Shown here: positions 16,558-26,279 of the stretch, piece by piece
Layout of the letters: each line of letters starts with the position of its first letter
Numbering within the stretch: the stretch's first letter is position 1
Assembly (NCBI RefSeq): GCF_900112845.1
Contig: NZ_FONG01000007.1
Coordinates: forward strand, 1 to 64,000
DNA: 64,000 nt
Direction of reading: 5' to 3'
From: Actinacidiphila alni
GTDB taxonomy: Bacteria > Actinomycetota > Actinomycetes > Streptomycetales > Streptomycetaceae
Made by a program: the position numbers and the translations under genes
Notes under the pieces: generated by a model
Seen by the model: the letters and a program-made list of their open reading frames with translations, nothing else
The model's database searches: none
What the model was told of the DNA's origin: nothing

Positions 16558-18192
16558 TCAGTGGTGACCGTGCCCGCTGGTGATCTCCTCGTACTCCTCG
16601 ACCGTCGGCTTGGCGATCTGGCCGTTCTCGCCGTAGAAGCCGCGGGACAGCTTGGCCCGCACCTTCGAGACCGGGTTGATCTTCCGCTCGACGCCGTTCT
16701 CGTCCACCTCGGGGCCCGGGTCGATCGGCTCCGGCTGGACGTGCGCGGTGAGGACGTGCCGCTGCTCCTGCGAGAGCGGCTCGTGCACCTCGATGTACTC
16801 GCCGTGCGGCAGCCGCTTGATGATGCCGGTCTCGCGGCCGTGCAGCACCTTGTCGCGGTCGCGCCGCTGGAGGCCCAGACAGATCCGCTTGGTGACCAGG
16901 AAGGTCAGCACCGGCACCACGAAGAAGCCGATCCGCACGAACCAGGTGATCCAGTTCAGCGACAGGTGGAAGTGCGTGGCCCACAGGTCGTTGCCGCCAC
17001 CGATCAGCAGCACGAAGTACAGCGACAGCCAGGCCATGCCGAGGCCGGTGCGCACCGGACGGTTGCGCGGCCGGTCCAGGATGTGGTGCTCGCCCTTGTC
17101 GCCGGTGACCCACGCCTCGATGAACGGGTAGACGGCGATCGCCGCCAGCACCACCGGGAAGATCATCAGTGGGATGAACACGCCGAGGACCAGGGTGTGG
17201 CCCCAGGCGTTGATCTCCCAGCCGGGCATCACACGGATCAGGCCCTCGGAGAAGCCCATGTACCAGTCGGGCTGTGCGCCGGTCGACACCTGGTCGGGCC
17301 GGTACGGTCCCATCGTCCAGATCGGGTTGATCGACACGGTCGCGGCGATGGCCGCGATCACACCGAAGACCAGGAAGAAGAAGCCGCCCGCCTTGGCCGC
17401 GTAGATCGGCAGCAGCGGCATGCCGACGACGTTCTTCTCGGTCTTGCCCGCACCCGGGAACTGCGTGTGCTTGTGGTAGAAGACCAGGATCAGGTGGGCG
17501 GTCAGCAGACCGGCCATCAGACCCGGCAGCAGCAGGATGTGGATCGAGTAGAACCGCGCCACGATGTCGTGCCCCGGGAACTCCCCGCCGAACAGGAAGA
17601 ACGACAGGTACGAGCCGACCACCGGGGTGGCGAGCACCGCGCCGTCGGCGAACCGGATACCGGTGCCGGACAGCAGGTCGTCGGGGAGCGAGTAACCGGT
17701 GAAGCCGGTGAACATGCCGAGGAACAGCAGCGTCCAGCCGAACAGCCAGTTGATCTCGCGCGGCTTGCGGAAGCCGCCGGTGAAGAACACGCGCATCATG
17801 TGCACGAGCATCGCCGCGATGAAGATCAGCGCGGCCCAGTGGTGGATCTGCCGGATCAGCAGACCGCCGCGGACCTCGAAGCTGATGTGCAGCGTCGAGG
17901 CGTACGCCTCCGACATCCGCACGCCCTGCAGCGGCGCGTACGGGCCGTGGTAGACGACCTCGTTCATGCTCGGGTGGAAGAACAGCGTCAGATACACACC
18001 CGTGAGGATGAGGATGATGAAGCTGTAGAGGCAGATCTCACCGAGCATGAAGGACCAGTGGTCCGGGAAGATCTTCCGCAGGTTGCTCTTGGCCAGCTTG
18101 TACAGGCCCAGCCGGGGGTCAGTCCACTCGGCGGCCCGCTGGCCGACCGGCTTTTTGCCCCGACGGGTCGAGCCTTCCGTCGTCGTACTCAT
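16558..18192 (-). CDS. qcrB: Cytochrome bc1 complex cytochrome b subunit
   Basis: 544 residues with eight or more membrane helices. Haem-ligand His pairs are in STLHISFEVRGG / RQIHHWAALIF and in the second pair around FYSIHILLLPG / LLTAHLILVFYHKH. The quinol-oxidation motif appears as the actinobacterial PDWYMG (about residue 320) in place of PEWY. The long C-terminal cytoplasmic tail (about 440-544) is typical of actinobacterial QcrB. It forms the membrane core of menaquinol:cytochrome c reductase, which joins the aa3 oxidase in a supercomplex. ATG overlaps the qcrA stop by 4 bp. Confidence 0.97.
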   Translation of the reverse strand: MSTTTEGSTRRGKKPVGQRAAEWTDPRLGLYKLAKSNLRKIFPDHWSFMLGEICLYSFIILILTGVYLTLFFHPSMNEVVYHGPYAPLQGVRMSEAYASTLHISFEVRGGLLIRQIHHWAALIFIAAMLVHMMRVFFTGGFRKPREINWLFGWTLLFLGMFTGFTGYSLPDDLLSGTGIRFADGAVLATPVVGSYLSFFLFGGEFPGHDIVARFYSIHILLLPGLMAGLLTAHLILVFYHKHTQFPGAGKTEKNVVGMPLLPIYAAKAGGFFFLVFGVIAAIAATVSINPIWTMGPYRPDQVSTGAQPDWYMGFSEGLIRVMPGWEINAWGHTLVLGVFIPLMIFPVVLAAIAVYPFIEAWVTGDKGEHHILDRPRNRPVRTGLGMAWLSLYFVLLIGGGNDLWATHFHLSLNWITWFVRIGFFVVPVLTFLVTKRICLGLQRRDRDKVLHGRETGIIKRLPHGEYIEVHEPLSQEQRHVLTAHVQPEPIDPGPEVDENGVERKINPVSKVRAKLSRGFYGENGQIAKPTVEEYEEITSGHGHH

Positions 18193-19253
18193 CCGCGCTC
18201 CCAGAATGCCGGACCGACGGGCTCCTCGAAGTCGCCCAGAGCGACCAGATTGCCCTCATCATTGACGCTGATCCGAAGCTGCGGCAGCGCGTGACCCGCC
18301 GGGCCGAAGATCACTCGGGCCCCGTCCGCCAGGTCGAAGGTCGACTGGTGACACGGGCAGAGCACGTGGTGCGTCTGCTGCTCGTAGAGGCTGATCGGGC
18401 AGCCCACGTGCGTGCAGATCTTGGAGAACGCCACGATTCCCTGGTGTGCCCAGTCACGCTCGCGCTTGTCCTTGATGTCCTCCGGCTTGATCCGGATGAT
18501 CATCAGGGCCGCCTTGGCGATCTGCTCCTGGAAGTCCTCCTGGGACTCCTCCAGACCCTCGGGCATCGCGAAGGTGAGCGAACCCACCACGACGTCCTCG
18601 GGGCGCAGCGGCTTGTTGGTGTTCTGGTTGATCAGGACCTTGCCCTTGGACCACAGGGTGTGCCGGAGCTTGTCCTCCGGCAGCGGGCCGAGGTCGCGCA
18701 GGATCACGACACCGGCCAGCGGGACCAGGGTGAGCGCACCGAACATGGTGTTGCGGATCAGCTTGCGCCGTCCGAAGCCGCTCTCCTTGGCGCCCTGGAT
18801 CCACTGCTGCTCGACGTTCTCGCGCAGCGCGTCGTCGGCGCCGGCCGAGTGCCGGTCGTCGGAGAACTCCTCGTCCGACATCAGGGTGCGGGCCCAGTGG
18901 ACCGCGCCGGCGCCGATGCCGATCAGCGCCACGGCGAGCGTGAGGCCGAGCGAGAAGTTCAGCGCGCTGACGTTGCCGAACGGGAAGATGAAGACGATCT
19001 TGTCGACCGGGAAGATGACGAAGCAGGCGATGAAGGCGATGGTGCCGAGCATCGACAGCCCGAACAGACCGGCGGTGACCCGCTCGGAGTGCTTCGCGGC
19101 CCGCTCGTCGATGTCCTGACGACGGAACTCGTGCGGGGGGTGGCCGGGGTTGGCGAACGGGTCGTCAGGGACCGCTACGTCGCCACCGTGAGCGCCGTGC
19201 TCACTCGGCAGGTTCTGTTCTGGCACGTCGTTGTGGGATCCAGTCTCGCTCAT
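18189..19253 (-). CDS. qcrA: Rieske iron-sulfur subunit of the cytochrome bc complex
   Basis: 354 residues with three N-terminal membrane helices, characteristic of actinobacteria, and a C-terminal Rieske domain. The [2Fe-2S] ligands are in CTHVGC and CPCHQS near residues 285-310. A twin-arginine-like FGRRKLIRN precedes the third helix, in line with the known dual Sec/Tat insertion of streptomycete QcrA. It carries electrons from quinol to the dihaem QcrC. It overlaps both neighbours by 4 bp. Confidence 0.96.
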   Translation of the reverse strand: MSETGSHNDVPEQNLPSEHGAHGGDVAVPDDPFANPGHPPHEFRRQDIDERAAKHSERVTAGLFGLSMLGTIAFIACFVIFPVDKIVFIFPFGNVSALNFSLGLTLAVALIGIGAGAVHWARTLMSDEEFSDDRHSAGADDALRENVEQQWIQGAKESGFGRRKLIRNTMFGALTLVPLAGVVILRDLGPLPEDKLRHTLWSKGKVLINQNTNKPLRPEDVVVGSLTFAMPEGLEESQEDFQEQIAKAALMIIRIKPEDIKDKRERDWAHQGIVAFSKICTHVGCPISLYEQQTHHVLCPCHQSTFDLADGARVIFGPAGHALPQLRISVNDEGNLVALGDFEEPVGPAFWERG

Positions 19254-20059
19254 GACTTCTTGGCCTTAGTCGTCCGGGCGGCGATCCAGGTGGCGATGCC
19301 GAGCAGGAGGCCGAGGCCGAAGACCCAGGCGACGAGACCCTCGGACACCGGGCCGATGCTGCCCAGCGAAAGACCGCCGGGGTTCTTCGAGGTGCTGCTG
19401 TCGACCTCTTTGAGGTACGCGATGATGTCGGCCTTCGTGTCCTGCGGCATCGTGCTGTCCGGGAAGGACGGCATGCTCTGCGGACCGGTCAGCATCGCCT
19501 CGTAGATGTGCTTGGGCGCGACACCCTGCAGCGTGGGGGCGTACTTGCCGTTCGTCAGCGCTCCGCCCTTGCCCACGAAGTTGTGGCACTGGGCGCAGTT
19601 GGTGCGGAACAGTTCCCCGCCCTTGCCGGCGTCCGCGCCGGTCGGGCTGTACTGGTCCTTGGTCGGTACCGCGGGACCGGGGCCGAGGGACGCGATGTAC
19701 GCGGCGAGCTGGTCGATCTCGGCCTGGTCGTAGATGACCTTCTTCTTCGGGATCTGCGCACCCGGCTGCTGGGCCGGCATCCGGCCGGTGCCGACCTGGA
19801 AGTCAACGGCGGCCGAGCCGACGCCGACCAGGCTCGGGCCGTCGGAACTGCCCTGTCCGGACGTGCCGTGGCAGCTGGCGCAGCCGACCGAGTACAGCTT
19901 CTTGCCCTGCTCGATGGCCAGGGACTGGGCCGAGTCGTCGGCCTGCGCCTTCGGCGCCGGCGCGAGCGCGGCGTACAGCCCCCCGGTGACCGCGAGCGCG
20001 AGGAGTAGGACGACAAGCGCCGCCAGCGGGTGGCGCCGTCGTGCGGAGAGCTTTTTCAC
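19250..20059 (-). CDS. qcrC: Dihaem cytochrome c subunit of the bc complex
   Basis: 269 residues. An N-terminal signal anchor is followed by two cytochrome c domains with CASCH (about residue 60) and CAQCH (about 157), then a C-terminal membrane helix (VAWVFGLGLLLGIATWI). The two haems replace a soluble cytochrome c and pass electrons straight to the CuA site of CtaC, as in other actinobacteria. It lies second in ctaE-qcrC-qcrA-qcrB, 66 bp after ctaE and overlapping qcrA. Confidence 0.96.
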   Translation of the reverse strand: MKKLSARRRHPLAALVVLLLALAVTGGLYAALAPAPKAQADDSAQSLAIEQGKKLYSVGCASCHGTSGQGSSDGPSLVGVGSAAVDFQVGTGRMPAQQPGAQIPKKKVIYDQAEIDQLAAYIASLGPGPAVPTKDQYSPTGADAGKGGELFRTNCAQCHNFVGKGGALTNGKYAPTLQGVAPKHIYEAMLTGPQSMPSFPDSTMPQDTKADIIAYLKEVDSSTSKNPGGLSLGSIGPVSEGLVAWVFGLGLLLGIATWIAARTTKAKKS

Positions 20060-20125
20060 GGATTACCCCGGTGTCAGGATCTCTTGCGTCGATGCTTCTG
20101 GATGGTGTGTGCGGTGCGCGACCGG

Positions 20126-20746
20126 CTACTTGATCAGGTAGATCGTGGCGAAGAGGCCGATCCACACGACATCGACGAAGTGCCAGTAGTAGGACACGAC
20201 GATGGCTGCGGTGGCCTGCTGGTGGGTGAACCGCTTGGCCGCGTAGGTCCGGCCGAGTACCAGCAGGAACGCGATCAGTCCGCCCGTCACGTGCAGCCCG
20301 TGGAACCCGGTCGTCAGGTAGAACACCGAGCCGTAGGGGTCCGAGCTGAGCGAGATCCCGTCCTTCTTGACCAGGTTGGTGTACTCGAAGATCTGTCCGC
20401 CGATGAACACCGCACCCATCACGAAGGTCACGATGAACCAGGAGCGGAGCTTCTTCACGTCGCCGCGCTCGGCGGCGAAGACGCCCATCTGGCAGGTGAA
20501 GGAGGAGAGCACCAGGATCGTCGTGTTCGTCGCCGAGAACGGGACGTTCAACGCATGGGCGTGTTCCTTCCAGAAGTCGGCACCCGTGACCGACCGAAGG
20601 GTGAAGTACATCGCGAAGAGGGCCGCGAAGAACATCAGCTCGGAACTCAGCCAGATGATGGTTCCGACGCTGGTGAGGTTCGGCCGGTTGACCGACGGGT
20701 GCGCGTGCCCGGTATCTACTGCTGTTGCTGTCGCCACGTCCGACAT
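20126..20746 (-). CDS. ctaE: Cytochrome c oxidase subunit III
   Basis: 206 residues, five membrane helices, typical for actinobacterial subunit [16 protein letters not shown] near residue 145 and [19 protein letters not shown] at the C-terminus are family signatures. It is the first gene of the qcr operon and separate from ctaC-ctaD-ctaF, the arrangement also found in mycobacteria. No Shine-Dalgarno is seen, and the ATG lies inside a perfect palindrome (20740-20754). Confidence 0.95.
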   Translation of the reverse strand: MSDVATATAVDTGHAHPSVNRPNLTSVGTIIWLSSELMFFAALFAMYFTLRSVTGADFWKEHAHALNVPFSATNTTILVLSSFTCQMGVFAAERGDVKKLRSWFIVTFVMGAVFIGGQIFEYTNLVKKDGISLSSDPYGSVFYLTTGFHGLHVTGGLIAFLLVLGRTYAAKRFTHQQATAAIVVSYYWHFVDVVWIGLFATIYLIK

Positions 20747-20754
20747 TATGTCGG
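20740..20754. promoter_or_regulatory. Palindrome over the ctaE start codon
   Basis: CCGACAT-T-ATGTCGG has perfect 7-bp arms and contains the ctaE start codon (20746-20744). It could be a repressor site near the transcription start or an mRNA hairpin that masks initiation. The 250-bp gap up to 20996 is a divergent promoter region in which I see no other clear element. Confidence 0.45.
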
Positions 20755-20996
20755 TCGCTTATCTGGCGCTGACTCCGGGGGGTGCCATTCGGTGTGTCAA
20801 GCCCTTGAGGAGACCCGCGTGGCCTAGTGCGGCCGTCCCCCGAAGGAGGGATGACGGTCCGTCGAGTCGCGCGGGAAGCGCCGGTCCCGATCTTCCGCGG
20901 GTACGAACCCTCCTCGCGAAGCCCCTGGCGGGAGTAGCATCCGACGCACCTTGAGAATGCCTTCACGAGGACACGAGGACACGAGGAGGAGCCACG

Positions 20997-21416
20997 ATGC
21001 AGGCGACCGCCACGGTGCTGGTCTACAGCGACGACGCGAACACCCGGGAACAGGTCCGGCTCGCCGTCGGCCGCCGGCCTGCGGCCGACCTGCCGCCGGT
21101 GGAGTACGTGGAGTGCGCGACGCTGCCCGCGGTCCTCACCGAGCTGGAGCGCGGCGGCATCGACCTGTGCGTGCTGGACGGGGAGGCCAACCCCGCGGGC
21201 GGCATGGGCGTGTGCCGGCAGATCAAGGACGAGATCTTCCGCTGCCCGCCGGTGCTGGTGCTGATCGGCCGCCCGCAGGACGCCTGGCTGGCGACCTGGA
21301 GCCGGGCCGACGCGGCGGTCACCCACCCCGTCGACCCGGTGGCCCTCAGCGACGCCCTGGCGGTGCTGCTGCGTGCCAGGCTGGCGCCGAAGGCCAAGGC
21401 CGTCGCGACCCGCTGA
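20997..21416 (+). CDS. Atypical receiver-domain protein
   Basis: 139 residues, a single CheY-like domain with no output domain. The acidic pair is in VLVYSDDAN near residue 12 and the phosphoacceptor-like Asp in DLCVLDGEAN near 60. The Thr/Ser of strand 4 appears as LIGRP, and the invariant Lys of strand 5 is replaced by His (AVTHPVD). It may be an aspartate-less-signalling (pseudo-receiver) module or use altered chemistry. It diverges from ctaE. GAGGAGG precedes the ATG. Confidence 0.75.
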   Translation: MQATATVLVYSDDANTREQVRLAVGRRPAADLPPVEYVECATLPAVLTELERGGIDLCVLDGEANPAGGMGVCRQIKDEIFRCPPVLVLIGRPQDAWLATWSRADAAVTHPVDPVALSDALAVLLRARLAPKAKAVATR

Positions 21417-21470
21417 GCCGGATCCCGGGCCGGGCCGGTCCGTTCCGGACGGTCCGACCGTCCGGGACGG

Positions 21471-22748
21471 TCAGACCGTCTCGGGCCGCAGCCGGGCCGG
21501 GTCCGTGCTGTTGACGGACTCGGCGCCGCCGCCGGACGTCGCGGACTGTCCCGCGTCGCCCAGGGCGCTGCCCTTCTTCCACTGGGACCAGTTCAGGTTC
21601 CAGTCGCCGAAGCCGTTGTCGAACGGCGTCATCATGTCGCCGAGGCTGTTGACGACCTGCACGATGTCGCCCTCCCGCACATTGTCGAAGAACCAGTGCG
21701 CGTTCTCGGTGCTCATGCCGGTGCAGCCGTGGCTGACGTTGGCGTACCCCTGCGAGCCTTCCGACCACGGCGCGGCGTGCACGTACTCGCCGCTCCAGGT
21801 CACCCGGGTGGCCCAGTAGACGGGCAGGTCGTAGGAGTCGGAGCTGCCAGCCGCGATGCCGATGCTTTCGCTCTGCATCCGGACGAACGACTCCTTGCCC
21901 AGGACGACCTTGATGCCGTTGCGGGTGGAGAAGCCGGGCTTGCCGGTGGTGACCGGCAGCGTACGGACCACCTTGCCGTTGCGCTTGAACGTCATCTCGT
22001 GGGTGCCCGCGTCGGTGAGCGCCTCGACCCGGTCGCCGGTGTGCACCGTCAGGGACTTGTCGGCGCCGCCGTAGAGCCCGTCCTGGACGCGGACGCCGTT
22101 CAGCGTGCTGCTGACGTTGATCGTGGCGTGCGCGGGCCAGTACGTGCTCGGCCGGTAGTGCAGGGTGCGGTCGTCGACCCAGTACCAGGAGCCGGCGGCG
22201 GCCTGCGGGGACGAGGTGACCTTGAGGTTGCCCTCCACCGCGGCGCGCGCCGCGCGGTCCTTGACGGGCACGCTCAGTTCGGCCGTGATCGGCTCCCCGA
22301 CCCCGTACGTCCCGGCGTCCGGGCCGAAGGCGACGTGCAGTCCGGCGTCGGCGGGGGTGGTGTCGAAGCCGAGCACCTTGCGGCCGGGCCGGCCGTCGGA
22401 GTCCTCGGTGCTCACCCGGACGGTGTAGTGGGCGCCTGCGGCCAGCGCGCCGGTGGAGTGCCAGCTCAGCCCGTCGGCGCTGAGTTCGCCGCGTACGTAG
22501 CGTCCTGCGGCGTCGGTGGCGGTCACATCCGTTATCCGGCTGCCGTCGTCCTTGATGGAGACCTGGAGCGGCTTGGAGGGGTCGGCCTTGCCGCCGGCCG
22601 CGGAACCGAACGCGACCTTGGCCGCCGCGTCGTACGGGGCGGCGGCCAGCGGATTGCCGCCGCCTCCGCAAGCGGTGAGCCCCACCGCGAGGGGCGCCAC
22701 CAGCAGGGAGCAGCGCAGCGCGTTACGGCGTCGAGAATTGTGGCTCAT
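21471..22748 (-). CDS. L,D-transpeptidase lipoprotein (LdtMt2-like)
   Basis: 425 residues. A lipoprotein signal peptide ends in the lipobox LTACG (Cys near 27). Two Ig-like domains (about 50-250) precede a YkuD catalytic domain (about 255-375) with HAAPWSEG and the active-site SHGCTGM (Cys near 345). A C-terminal extension follows. It forms 3-3 meso-diaminopimelate cross-links in peptidoglycan outside the membrane. It lies between the two respiratory operons and converges with the receiver gene. Confidence 0.92.
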   Translation of the reverse strand: MSHNSRRRNALRCSLLVAPLAVGLTACGGGGNPLAAAPYDAAAKVAFGSAAGGKADPSKPLQVSIKDDGSRITDVTATDAAGRYVRGELSADGLSWHSTGALAAGAHYTVRVSTEDSDGRPGRKVLGFDTTPADAGLHVAFGPDAGTYGVGEPITAELSVPVKDRAARAAVEGNLKVTSSPQAAAGSWYWVDDRTLHYRPSTYWPAHATINVSSTLNGVRVQDGLYGGADKSLTVHTGDRVEALTDAGTHEMTFKRNGKVVRTLPVTTGKPGFSTRNGIKVVLGKESFVRMQSESIGIAAGSSDSYDLPVYWATRVTWSGEYVHAAPWSEGSQGYANVSHGCTGMSTENAHWFFDNVREGDIVQVVNSLGDMMTPFDNGFGDWNLNWSQWKKGSALGDAGQSATSGGGAESVNSTDPARLRPETV

Positions 22749-22804
22749 GCACCCAAGTTAGGAACAACCGGGTGATTCCGCGCGGTGGATACGTGCAAAA
22801 GGGG

Positions 22805-22838
22805 CGGGCCCGGACACCTGACGCGGTGTCCGGGCCCG
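22805..22838. terminator. Terminator after ctaC-ctaD-ctaF
   Basis: CGGGCCCGGACACC pairs with GGTGTCCGGGCCCG, a perfect 14-bp stem with loop TGACGC, 52 bp after the ctaF stop. It separates the oxidase operon from the transpeptidase gene. Confidence 0.85.
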
Positions 22839-22890
22839 GCCCGTACTTCTGTTCCCGTCCCACCGGACGGGACTGCTGCCTGCCGCCGCC

Positions 22891-23289
22891 CTACTGGGTG
22901 CGGTTCTCACCGTGGTAGTACTCGAACACCCAGCCGTACACGCCGATCAGGATGACCGGCAGCGAGACGAACAGCAGCCACCAGCCGAAGATGATGCCCA
23001 GGAACGCCAGCGCGCCACCGGCGGCCAGCGCGAGCGGCTGCCAGCTGTGCGGGCTGAAGAAGCCCAGCTCGCCCGCGTCGTCGGCGACCTCCGCGTCCTC
23101 CCGGTCCTGCGCGCCGGTGTCGGCCCTGCGCGCGGTGAACGCGAGGTAGAAGCCGATCATCGTGCTCAGTGCGAAGGCGAGGAAGAGCGCTGTCGTACCC
23201 GCCGGCTCCTTCGACCACAGGCCGTACACCACGGCCGAGGCCAGGATGAAGACGGCCAGGCCGAGGAACATCTTGCCTTGGATCCTCAC
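22891..23289 (-). CDS. ctaF: Cytochrome c oxidase subunit IV (actinobacterial)
   Basis: 132 residues with four membrane helices in two pairs (7-45 and 85-125), joined by an acidic cytoplasmic loop. This is the actinobacteria-specific CtaF, which stabilises the aa3 oxidase within the bc1-aa3 supercomplex. GTG 23289 overlaps the ctaD stop (GTGA). A strong terminator follows. Confidence 0.93.
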   Translation of the reverse strand: MRIQGKMFLGLAVFILASAVVYGLWSKEPAGTTALFLAFALSTMIGFYLAFTARRADTGAQDREDAEVADDAGELGFFSPHSWQPLALAAGGALAFLGIIFGWWLLFVSLPVILIGVYGWVFEYYHGENRTQ

Positions 23290-25043
23290 TGGCCGGCCTC
23301 CTTGCCGTCACTGTGCAGGTCGCCGCTGACGCCGGACAGCGCCTGGTCGGGACCGCGGTTGACCAGCGCGTCGATCGCCGAGATCTCCGGGTGGTGCAGG
23401 TCGAACGCCGGGGATTCGGACCGGATGCGCGGCAGCGTGGTGAAGTTGTGCCGCGGCGGCGGGCAGGACGTCGCCCACTCCAGCGAACGGCCGTAGCCCC
23501 ACGGGTCGTCGACTTCGACCTTCTTGCCGTACTTGGCGGTCTTCCAGACGTTGTACAGGAACGGCAGGATCGACAGGCCGAGCAGGAACGAACTGATGGT
23601 GGAGACGGTGTTCAGCGTGGTGAAGCCGTCGGCCGCCAGATAGTCCGCGTACCGCCGCGGCATGCCCTCGGCGCCCAGCCAGTGCTGGACGAGGAAGGTG
23701 CCGTGGAAGCCGAAGAACAGCGTCCAGAAGGTGATCTTGCCGAGCCGCTCGTCGAGCATCTTGCCGGTCATCTTGGGCCACCAGAAGTGGAAGCCCGCGA
23801 ACATCGCGAACACCACGGTGCCGAAGACGACGTAGTGGAAGTGCGCGACCACGAAGTACGAGTCCGAGACGTGGAAGTCCAGCGGCGGCGCCGCCAGGAT
23901 GACACCGGTCAGACCACCGAAGGCGAAGGTGATCAGGAAGCCGATGGACCACAGCATCGGTGTCTCGAAACTCAGTGACCCCTTCCACATCGTGCCGATC
24001 CAGTTGAAGAACTTCACACCGGTCGGTACCGCGATCAGGAAGGTCATGAACGAGAAGAACGGCAGCAGGACTCCGCCGGTGACGTACATGTGGTGCGCCC
24101 ACACGGTCACGGACAGACCGGCGATGGAGATCGTCGCGGCGACCAGGCCGATGTAGCCGAACATGGGCTTGCGGCTGAAGACCGGGATGACCTCGGAGAT
24201 GATGCCGAAGAAGGGCAACGCGATGATGTACACCTCTGGATGGCCGAAGAACCAGAAGAGGTGCTGCCAGAGCAACGCGCCGCCGTTGGCCGCGTCGAAG
24301 ACGTGTGCCCCGAATTTCCGGTCGGCCTCCAGCGCGAGCAGCGCGGCGGCGAGCACCGGGAAGGCCAGCAGGACCAGCACACCGGTCAGCAGCACGTTCC
24401 AGCAGAAGATCGGCATCCGGAACATCGTCATGCCGGGCGCGCGCATGCAGATGATCGTGGTGATGAAGTTGACCGCACCGAGGATGGTGCCGAAGCCGGA
24501 GAGCGCCAGACCCATGATCCACATGTCCGCGCCGACGCCCGGCGAGCGGACCGCGTCGGACAGCGGCGAGTACGCGAACCAGCCGAAGTCGGCCGCGCCC
24601 TGCGGGGTGACGAAGCCGCCGACCGCGATGAGCGAACCGAACAGGTAGAGCCAGTAGGCGAACATGTTCAGCCGCGGGAACGCGACGTCGGGGGCACCGA
24701 TCTGGAGCGGCATGATCCAGTTCGCGAAGCCCGCGAACAGCGGGGTGGCGAACATCAGCAGCATCACGGTGCCGTGCATCGTGAACGCCTGGTTGAACTG
24801 CTCGTTCGACAGGTACTGATTGCCCGGCCGGGCCAGCTCCGCACGCATCAGCAGTGCGAGCACACCGCCGATGAGGAAGAAGGCGAACGACGTGATGAGG
24901 TACATCGAACCGATCGTCTTGTGATCGGTGGTGCTCATCCACGTGACGATCACCGAGCCGGGCTTCCGCTTGCGGGCCGGGATCTCGTCCGCGTAGGAGT
25001 CGTCCGCCGCGGCGGCGCCCTGCGGTTCGTTGAGAATGCTCAT
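23286..25043 (-). CDS. ctaD: Cytochrome c oxidase subunit I
   Basis: 585 residues, 12 membrane helices. Haem a and a3/CuB ligands are in [25 protein letters not shown] (His-Tyr pair), WAHHMYVTG and [12 protein letters not shown]. It is the proton-pumping catalytic subunit of aa3-type oxidase. The start MSILNEPQ at 25043 overlaps the ctaC stop (ATGA). The frame is open upstream, but that part lies within ctaC and is not coding. Confidence 0.97.
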   Translation of the reverse strand: MSILNEPQGAAAADDSYADEIPARKRKPGSVIVTWMSTTDHKTIGSMYLITSFAFFLIGGVLALLMRAELARPGNQYLSNEQFNQAFTMHGTVMLLMFATPLFAGFANWIMPLQIGAPDVAFPRLNMFAYWLYLFGSLIAVGGFVTPQGAADFGWFAYSPLSDAVRSPGVGADMWIMGLALSGFGTILGAVNFITTIICMRAPGMTMFRMPIFCWNVLLTGVLVLLAFPVLAAALLALEADRKFGAHVFDAANGGALLWQHLFWFFGHPEVYIIALPFFGIISEVIPVFSRKPMFGYIGLVAATISIAGLSVTVWAHHMYVTGGVLLPFFSFMTFLIAVPTGVKFFNWIGTMWKGSLSFETPMLWSIGFLITFAFGGLTGVILAAPPLDFHVSDSYFVVAHFHYVVFGTVVFAMFAGFHFWWPKMTGKMLDERLGKITFWTLFFGFHGTFLVQHWLGAEGMPRRYADYLAADGFTTLNTVSTISSFLLGLSILPFLYNVWKTAKYGKKVEVDDPWGYGRSLEWATSCPPPRHNFTTLPRIRSESPAFDLHHPEISAIDALVNRGPDQALSGVSGDLHSDGKEAGQ

Positions 25044-26032
25044 GTGGTCTTGGGCTCCGAGTTCTTCGCGTTGCCCGTGGTGGCGATGCCCGCCGGGATG
25101 TACCCGGTCTGGCCCTTCGCCGCCAGGTCCTTGAGGTGCTGCTTGTACTCCTCGGGCGAAACGACCTTCACGTTGAAGAGCATCCGGGAGTGGTCCACAC
25201 CGCAAAGCTCGGCGCACTTGCCAAGGAAGGTGCCCTCCTTGCTCGGAGTCACCTCGAAGACGTTGGTGTGGCCGGGGATGACGTCCATCTTCATCAGGAA
25301 CGGAACGATCCAGAAGGAGTGGATGACGTCACGCGAGGTGAGGACGAACCGCACGCTCTCGCCCTTGGGCAGCCAGAGCGTCGGGCCGGGGTTCCCCGTG
25401 TCCGGGTTCTTGCTGGCCGGGGTGCCGACGTCGTAGACGCCCTCGGCGCCGGCCGGCATCAGCAGCTTGTTCGTCGGGATCTCGGACAGTTCCTTCGGCA
25501 CGCCGGTGGGCGTCGCCGGGTTGCCGTCCACGTCCTCGACGTAGTTGAAGCCCCAGCTCCACTGGAAGCCGACCACGTTGATCACGTGCTGCGGCTTCTT
25601 GGAGGTGTCCAGGATCTTCGACTCGTCACGGGCGGTGAAGTAGAAGAGCACCGCGATGACGATGATCGGAACGATCGTGTAAAGGGCCTCAAGGGGCATG
25701 TTGTAGCGCGTCTGCGCGGGGACCTCGACCTTGGTCCGGCTGCGCCGGTGGAAGATCACGCTCCACAGGATCAGGCCCCAGACGAGGCAGCCGGTCACCA
25801 GTGCGGCGGCCCAGGAGCCCTGCCACAGCGCCAGGATCCGGGGTGCCTGTTCCGTGGCCGGACTGGGCATGCCGAGGCGGGGATAGTCCTTGTACGAGCA
25901 ACCGGTGGCGGTCGCAAGGACCAGGCCCGCGGCCAGCGCCCGCGGCAGCCATCGCCGCATCGGGCGTCGCGACGAGGGGTTACCTCCCACGCCGTTCTGG
26001 CCGTGGGGGAGGTCGGAGCCGTTGGGACTCAC
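25040..26032 (-). CDS. ctaC: Cytochrome c oxidase subunit II
   Basis: 330 residues from GTG 26032 (MSPNGSD), the start conserved in streptomycetes, with GGGAAGG upstream. A lipoprotein signal ends in ATATGCSY. Two membrane helices follow, then the cupredoxin domain with the CuA motif [14 protein letters not shown] near residue 265 and [12 protein letters not shown] before it. It receives electrons from QcrC. It is first in ctaC-ctaD-ctaF, all overlapping by 4 bp. A TAGGGT -10-like box at 26142-26137 may be its promoter, with a leader of about 100 nt. Confidence 0.95.
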   Translation of the reverse strand: MSPNGSDLPHGQNGVGGNPSSRRPMRRWLPRALAAGLVLATATGCSYKDYPRLGMPSPATEQAPRILALWQGSWAAALVTGCLVWGLILWSVIFHRRSRTKVEVPAQTRYNMPLEALYTIVPIIVIAVLFYFTARDESKILDTSKKPQHVINVVGFQWSWGFNYVEDVDGNPATPTGVPKELSEIPTNKLLMPAGAEGVYDVGTPASKNPDTGNPGPTLWLPKGESVRFVLTSRDVIHSFWIVPFLMKMDVIPGHTNVFEVTPSKEGTFLGKCAELCGVDHSRMLFNVKVVSPEEYKQHLKDLAAKGQTGYIPAGIATTGNAKNSEPKTT

Positions 26033-26279
26033 GTAGCGCCTTCCCGAGAGTCTCGCCCGAGCGTGCCGGGTTCGGCCGCCTGCTGGTCGGTCGCTCCGTG
26101 CTTGGGCAATGAGGTGTGGATGTTTATGCGGACCAAACCCTACTGGACGCAATTTGAGGTCACGCGGGGAGGGGGTCCAACGCGCCGGGGCACTCCCCGA
26201 AGGGATGGAATCCCGCGCTCAGGACGCCTTCTGACAGTGCGCCCGGCCGGTCCCGCGGGGGTGGTTGTAGCGTGCTGAG

